Shown here: piece after piece, positions 7,070-10,941 of the stretch
Numbering within the stretch: the stretch's first letter is position 1
Layout: every line of letters begins with the position of its first letter
Assembly: GCA_017547315.1 (NCBI GenBank)
Contig: JAFYQA010000010.1
Span: forward strand, 1 to 10,941
Origin: Roseburia sp.
Lineage (GTDB): Bacteria; Bacillota_A; Clostridia; Lachnospirales; Lachnospiraceae
Length of the DNA: 10,941 nt
Direction of reading: 5' to 3'
Notes under the pieces: generated by a model
Seen by the model: only the letters and a program-made list of their open reading frames with translations
What the model was told of the DNA's origin: nothing
Database searches by the model: none
Position numbers and translations under genes: made by a program

Positions 7070-10000
7070 ATGTCAAAAAATTATGTAACTATGGATGGTA
7101 ATGAAGCCGCTGCACATATGGCCTATCCCTTTACAGAGATAGCAGCAATTTATCCAATTACACCATCCTCTCCTATGGCAGGCCTGACAGACGCCTGGTC
7201 CGCTAAGGGACGTAAAAATATATTCGGCCAAACCGTAACATTAACAGAAATGCAGTCTGAAGCAGGTGCTATCACAGCCGTGCATGGTGCGCTTCAGACC
7301 GGTTCATTAGCAACTACATACACCTCCTCACAGGGACTTATGCTCATGGTTCCGGTACTTTACCGTATCGCCGGCGAAAAACTTCCGGCCGTACTCCATG
7401 TAGCATCTCGTACCGTAGGTACACATGGTATGAGTATCTTTGGTGACCATTCCGACGTTATGGCATGCCGCCAGACTGGTTTTGCTATGCTCTCTTCTGG
7501 AAGTGTACAGGAAGTGGCGGATTTAGCTCCAGTTGCTCATTTAGCAGCCATTGAAGGACGTATTCCATTCATGCACTTTTTTGATGGTTTCCGTACTTCT
7601 CACGAGATTAATAAAATTGAATTACCAGATCAGGATGCTATTGCTGCATTATTAAACGAGGATGCCCTAAAAGCGTTCCGCGATGGTGCCTTAAATCCAG
7701 AACATCCAACACTCCGTAACACCGTACAAAATGGTGACGTTTACTTCCAGCTTCGCGAAGCAAACAACGGTTTTTATGATGTACTTCCTGATATTGTTGA
7801 AAATTACTTAGGAGAAATCTCTAAGATTACTGGACGTGAATATCACGTATTTAACTACTATGGTGATCCAGATGCAACAGATGTTATCATCGCTATGGGT
7901 TCTGCCAGCGGTGTTATTCGTGATGCCGTAGATGCTCTTCGCAAAGAAGGCAAAAAAGTTGGTTACTTGCAGGTACACTTATACCGCCCATTCTCTGCAA
8001 AATACTTCTTACAGTTCCTTCCTAAGACAGTAGAACGTATCGCTGTTTTAGACCGCTGTAAAGCAATGGGTAGTGCCGGAGAACCATTATTCGAAGACGT
8101 ATGTAGTGTACTTATGAACACAGACCGCCAGATTAAAGTCATCGGCGGACGTTACGGTTTAAGTTCCAAAGACACAGATCCAGCTCAGATGATTGCTGTA
8201 TTTGAAAACCTTGCTTCTGCTACTCCAGTACGTAGCTTTACTATTGGTATCAATGATGATGTAACACATCTTTCTTTACCGGTAAAACCATTTAATGCAG
8301 CAAAAGAAGGCATGATTCGTTGTAAATTCTGGGGATTAGGTGGTGACGGAACTGTTGGTGCCAACCACAATACTGTTCGAATTATTAATGACAATACTGA
8401 TAAATTTGCACAGGCTTATTTTGAATACGACGCAAAGAAATCTTTCGGTGTAACCAAATCACATTTACGTTTCAGTGACGAGCCAATTACAAGTTCTTAC
8501 TATGTAAAACAAGCTGATTTTGTAGCCTGCCATAACCAGAGTTATATCAGTCAGTATGACATCGTAGATGAAATCGTAGATGGCGGTACTTTCCTTTTGA
8601 ACTGCAGCTGGGACGCAAATGAACTAGATGCACATATTCCAGCGTCTGTACGCCGTAAAATTGCAGAGAAAAATATTCAGTTCTACATCATCGACGCAAA
8701 TAAAATTGCTCAGGATTTAGGACTTGGCAGCCATACCAATACCGTATTACAGGCTTCTTTCTTTGCATTAATGCAGGTAATTCCTACCGAAGATGCCTTA
8801 GGTATGATTAAAGAAGCGACACGCAAGTCTTATTTTACAAAAGGTGATGAAGTTGTCGCTCGCAACATCGCTGCTATCGACGCAGGTGCTACAGGAATCG
8901 TAAAAGTGGATGTTCCTGCTACTTGGGCAAATGTTGCATTAGAAACAGTTGCTATTGATGCAAATGTACCAGAAGTTGTAAATAGATTATTAAATCCAAT
9001 TAACAAACAAAAAGGTGATGATTTACCAGTCAGTGCCTTTAAAGATTATGAAGATGGACACATTGATATGGGTCTTACTGCTTTTGAAAAACGTGGTATC
9101 GCCTTGAAAGTTCCTGTATGGGATGCTTCAAAATGTATCCAGTGTAACCAGTGTGCATTAGTATGTCCACATGCAGTTATCCGCCCATATTTATTAAATG
9201 ACGAAGAAAAAGCTAACGCTCCAGCTGGTTTTGAAACCATCCCTGCAAACGGCACTGCTGCAAAAGGACTTCACTTTAGCATGCAGATTTCAACTTATGA
9301 CTGTACCGGATGTGGAAGCTGCGTAAGCTGCTGTCCTGCCAAAGAGAAAGCTATCTCTATGGAACCAGTCACATTAGATGAAAGTCAGAAAGTACTGTGG
9401 AATTATGGTCTTTCTATTTCCGATAAGGGTGATTTATTCGCTCCATACAGTGTAAAAGGAAGCCAGTTCCGTCAGCCGCTATTAGAGTTCTCTGCTGCCT
9501 GCGCAGGCTGTGGTGAAACTCCTTATGCGAAATTATTAACACAGTTGTTCGGTGACCGTGTATACTGGGCAAATGCTACCGGTTGTTCCCAGGCTTGGGG
9601 TGGACCAATGCCAGGTATTCCATACACCACTAACAAGCGTGGTTTCGGACCTGCATGGACCAACAGTTTATTTGAAAATAACGCAGAACTTTCTCTCGGA
9701 ATGTTCTTATCCGTAAAACAGCAGAGACTTTCTCAGAAAACTCTCGTAGAAACTTATGCTGCTGAAACAGACAGTGCTATTGCAAAAGAATGGCTTGCAA
9801 ACTATGATAACTTTGATATGTCCCGTAAATATACGGATGACTTAATCGCTGAATTAGAAGCTAATGGCTCTGATGTTGCTAAGAAAATCTTAGAACGTAA
9901 AGACCAGTTAGCTAAGAAATGCTTCTGGATGTTCGGTGGTGACGGTTGGGCTTACGATATCGGTTTTGGTGGTCTTGATCATGTTGTTGCCAGCGGAGAA

Positions 10001-10552
10001 GATATCAATGTATTTGTTGTTGATACAGAAGTTTATTCTAACACAGGTGGACAGAGTTCTAAAGCTACTCCACTTGGTGCTGTTGCACAGTTTGCTTCTT
10101 CTGGTAAACGCAGCCGCAAGAAAGACTTAGGTGCGATTTTCCAAACTTATGGCAACGTATATGTAGCTCAGGTTGCTATGGGTGCTGATCCAAATCAGTT
10201 AATCAAAGCACTCCGTGAAGCCGAAGAACACAAAGGACCTTCTGTTATCGTAGCGTATACACCTTGTGTAGCCCACGGCATCAAAGCTGGTATGGCAAAT
10301 GTTCAGCAGGAAATGAAACGTGCCGTAGAGGCAGGTTACTGGACTTTATACCGTTACAATCCAAATAATGAGAATCCGATGAAAGTAGATTCCAAGGCTC
10401 CTACCATGGACTACGAAGAATTCTTAGATGGTGAGACTAGATACGCTTCCTTGAAACGTACCTTCCCAGAAAACGCAGAAACACTCTTTAAAGCTGCCAA
10501 AGAAGATGCAGAAGTAAAATACCAGAAATATAAATCATTAGAGAATTTATAA
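7070..10552 (+). CDS. nifJ: Pyruvate:ferredoxin (flavodoxin) oxidoreductase
   Basis: Oxidises pyruvate with CoA to acetyl-CoA and CO2 and reduces ferredoxin, the main pyruvate-breaking step of fermentative clostridia; cytoplasmic, typically a homodimer. At 1160 residues it is the full single-chain form. Domain I has YPITPSS (28-34) and E64. T31, R114 and E64 fall at the same numbers as the pyruvate- and thiamine-contacting residues I recall from the Desulfovibrio africanus enzyme, which argues for pyruvate as substrate. The ferredoxin-like domain carries two 4Fe-4S motifs: C689, C692, C695, C699 and C745, C748, C751, C755. The cluster near thiamine uses C811, C814, C839 and C1066. The thiamine diphosphate site is GDG (957-959) through NTGG (991-994). 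The start is the ATG at 7070, 6 bases after AGAGGTG. A GTG at 7061 is in frame but lies inside that ribosome site. The gene has its own promoter; read-through from the T-box operon is also possible because no terminator lies between. No key residue is missing. Confidence 0.97.
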   Translation: MSKNYVTMDGNEAAAHMAYPFTEIAAIYPITPSSPMAGLTDAWSAKGRKNIFGQTVTLTEMQSEAGAITAVHGALQTGSLATTYTSSQGLMLMVPVLYRIAGEKLPAVLHVASRTVGTHGMSIFGDHSDVMACRQTGFAMLSSGSVQEVADLAPVAHLAAIEGRIPFMHFFDGFRTSHEINKIELPDQDAIAALLNEDALKAFRDGALNPEHPTLRNTVQNGDVYFQLREANNGFYDVLPDIVENYLGEISKITGREYHVFNYYGDPDATDVIIAMGSASGVIRDAVDALRKEGKKVGYLQVHLYRPFSAKYFLQFLPKTVERIAVLDRCKAMGSAGEPLFEDVCSVLMNTDRQIKVIGGRYGLSSKDTDPAQMIAVFENLASATPVRSFTIGINDDVTHLSLPVKPFNAAKEGMIRCKFWGLGGDGTVGANHNTVRIINDNTDKFAQAYFEYDAKKSFGVTKSHLRFSDEPITSSYYVKQADFVACHNQSYISQYDIVDEIVDGGTFLLNCSWDANELDAHIPASVRRKIAEKNIQFYIIDANKIAQDLGLGSHTNTVLQASFFALMQVIPTEDALGMIKEATRKSYFTKGDEVVARNIAAIDAGATGIVKVDVPATWANVALETVAIDANVPEVVNRLLNPINKQKGDDLPVSAFKDYEDGHIDMGLTAFEKRGIALKVPVWDASKCIQCNQCALVCPHAVIRPYLLNDEEKANAPAGFETIPANGTAAKGLHFSMQISTYDCTGCGSCVSCCPAKEKAISMEPVTLDESQKVLWNYGLSISDKGDLFAPYSVKGSQFRQPLLEFSAACAGCGETPYAKLLTQLFGDRVYWANATGCSQAWGGPMPGIPYTTNKRGFGPAWTNSLFENNAELSLGMFLSVKQQRLSQKTLVETYAAETDSAIAKEWLANYDNFDMSRKYTDDLIAELEANGSDVAKKILERKDQLAKKCFWMFGGDGWAYDIGFGGLDHVVASGEDINVFVVDTEVYSNTGGQSSKATPLGAVAQFASSGKRSRKKDLGAIFQTYGNVYVAQVAMGADPNQLIKALREAEEHKGPSVIVAYTPCVAHGIKAGMANVQQEMKRAVEAGYWTLYRYNPNNENPMKVDSKAPTMDYEEFLDGETRYASLKRTFPENAETLFKAAKEDAEVKYQKYKSLENL

Positions 10553-10941
10553 AAATATTTCCGGACTTAAAGCATACATAGATTAAATCAAAACAGGACG
10601 TTAATAAAATAAACTTTCATTTGTCGTAATAGATAGAGAACGCACCGACCGCGGGATTATCTCGTATGGGAAACTATAGAAAGTGCAAATATTTTAAAAC
10701 AGTAAATTTAGTTGTGTTAGAGAAAAGTTTAGAAATTCTTTTCGCAGAATGCCGGAATAACGTTTTGTGTCCACCAACGCGTTGAACAATTTGGGAGAAC
10801 TATCTGCATAGCACGAACAGGTGCCTGTTGCAGCTTCCTAAGAATCGCTAATAGGGGGCTTTGACAAATTCGATATTAAATCCGCACGTCAAAAACTCAA
10901 AGGGGCTTGATTTATAGCTATTGGAAAAATCCAATGTCTAC
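10553..10941. other. 389-base stretch without a recognised gene; possible structured RNA or long leader
   Basis: No frame on either strand is open for 60 codons. I recognise no tRNA, tmRNA, RNase P, SRP, 6S or common riboswitch core. Several local pairings are visible on the + strand: AGATA/TATCT (10631-10635 with 10658-10662) around a CCGCGG palindrome at 10649-10654; ATTCT/AGAAT (10735-10739 with 10746-10750); the perfect palindrome CAACGCGTTG (10775-10784); TTGGGAG with CTTCCTAA using wobble pairs (about 10791-10840) enclosing CTGCA/TGCAG; TTTGAC/GTCAAA (about 10860-10892); and ATTGGA/TCCAAT with an AAAA loop (10920-10935). No clear terminator follows nifJ, and I see no well-spaced promoter. 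It could be the 3' UTR of nifJ, a noncoding RNA running past the window, or the leader of the next gene. Confidence 0.4.

Noticed and set aside
7070..10552. nifJ as an indolepyruvate or branched-chain 2-oxoacid oxidoreductase belonging to the leucine operon
   Set aside because: Length, domain order and the residues T31, R114 and E64 match pyruvate-specific PFOR, and the gene has its own promoter.
10666..10785. A 39-codon frame in the tail starting with ATG
   Set aside because: No ribosome site, no recognised domain, and codons unlike the neighbouring genes. It could be chance in a noncoding region.
10861..10889. TTGACA at 10861 as a promoter
   Set aside because: No -10-like hexamer lies 16-18 bases downstream.

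Overview
The window looks like chromosome of a low-GC Gram-positive anaerobe of the class Clostridia, most likely a Lachnospiraceae-type gut or rumen fermenter. This rests on AGGAGG-type ribosome binding sites, near-consensus sigma-A promoters, a T-box leader, a large pyruvate:ferredoxin oxidoreductase and a membrane-anchored pullulanase. Taxonomy is inferred from these traits, not from a marker gene. All confident genes are on the + strand.

Layout. (1) 2-2473: the 3' part of a cell-surface type I pullulanase (GH13), open at the left edge, followed by a strong intrinsic terminator. (2) 2591-3022: a sigma-A promoter and a long T-box leader. Its specifier reads CTC (leucine), and it ends in an antiterminator/terminator switch. 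(3) 3038-6966: two translationally coupled genes under that T-box. The first is a LeuA-family protein that keeps the leucine-binding regulatory domain but has lost the catalytic and metal-ligand motifs of isopropylmalate synthase. The second is a fusion of an AP-endonuclease-2/xylose-isomerase-like TIM barrel to an ACSF2-like acyl-CoA ligase. (4) 7070-10552: nifJ, a complete pyruvate:ferredoxin oxidoreductase. Its promoter is buried in the end of the ligase gene and its 5' UTR carries a long hairpin. (5) 10553-10941: 389 bases with no recognisable gene, possibly a structured RNA or the leader of a gene beyond the edge.

How the genes may work together. Pullulanase debranches alpha-glucans for glycolysis, and PFOR turns the resulting pyruvate into acetyl-CoA and reduced ferredoxin. 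These two are ordinary central metabolism. The unusual part is the middle operon. Uncharged tRNA-Leu should switch on a catalytically degenerate LeuA-like protein together with a fused acyl-CoA ligase. One idea consistent with this is leucine-controlled salvage of a branched-chain acid such as isovalerate, known in rumen bacteria to be activated and reductively carboxylated to the leucine skeleton, with the LeuA-like protein as a leucine sensor or scaffold. That is inference; the neighbouring PFOR looks pyruvate-specific and need not take part.
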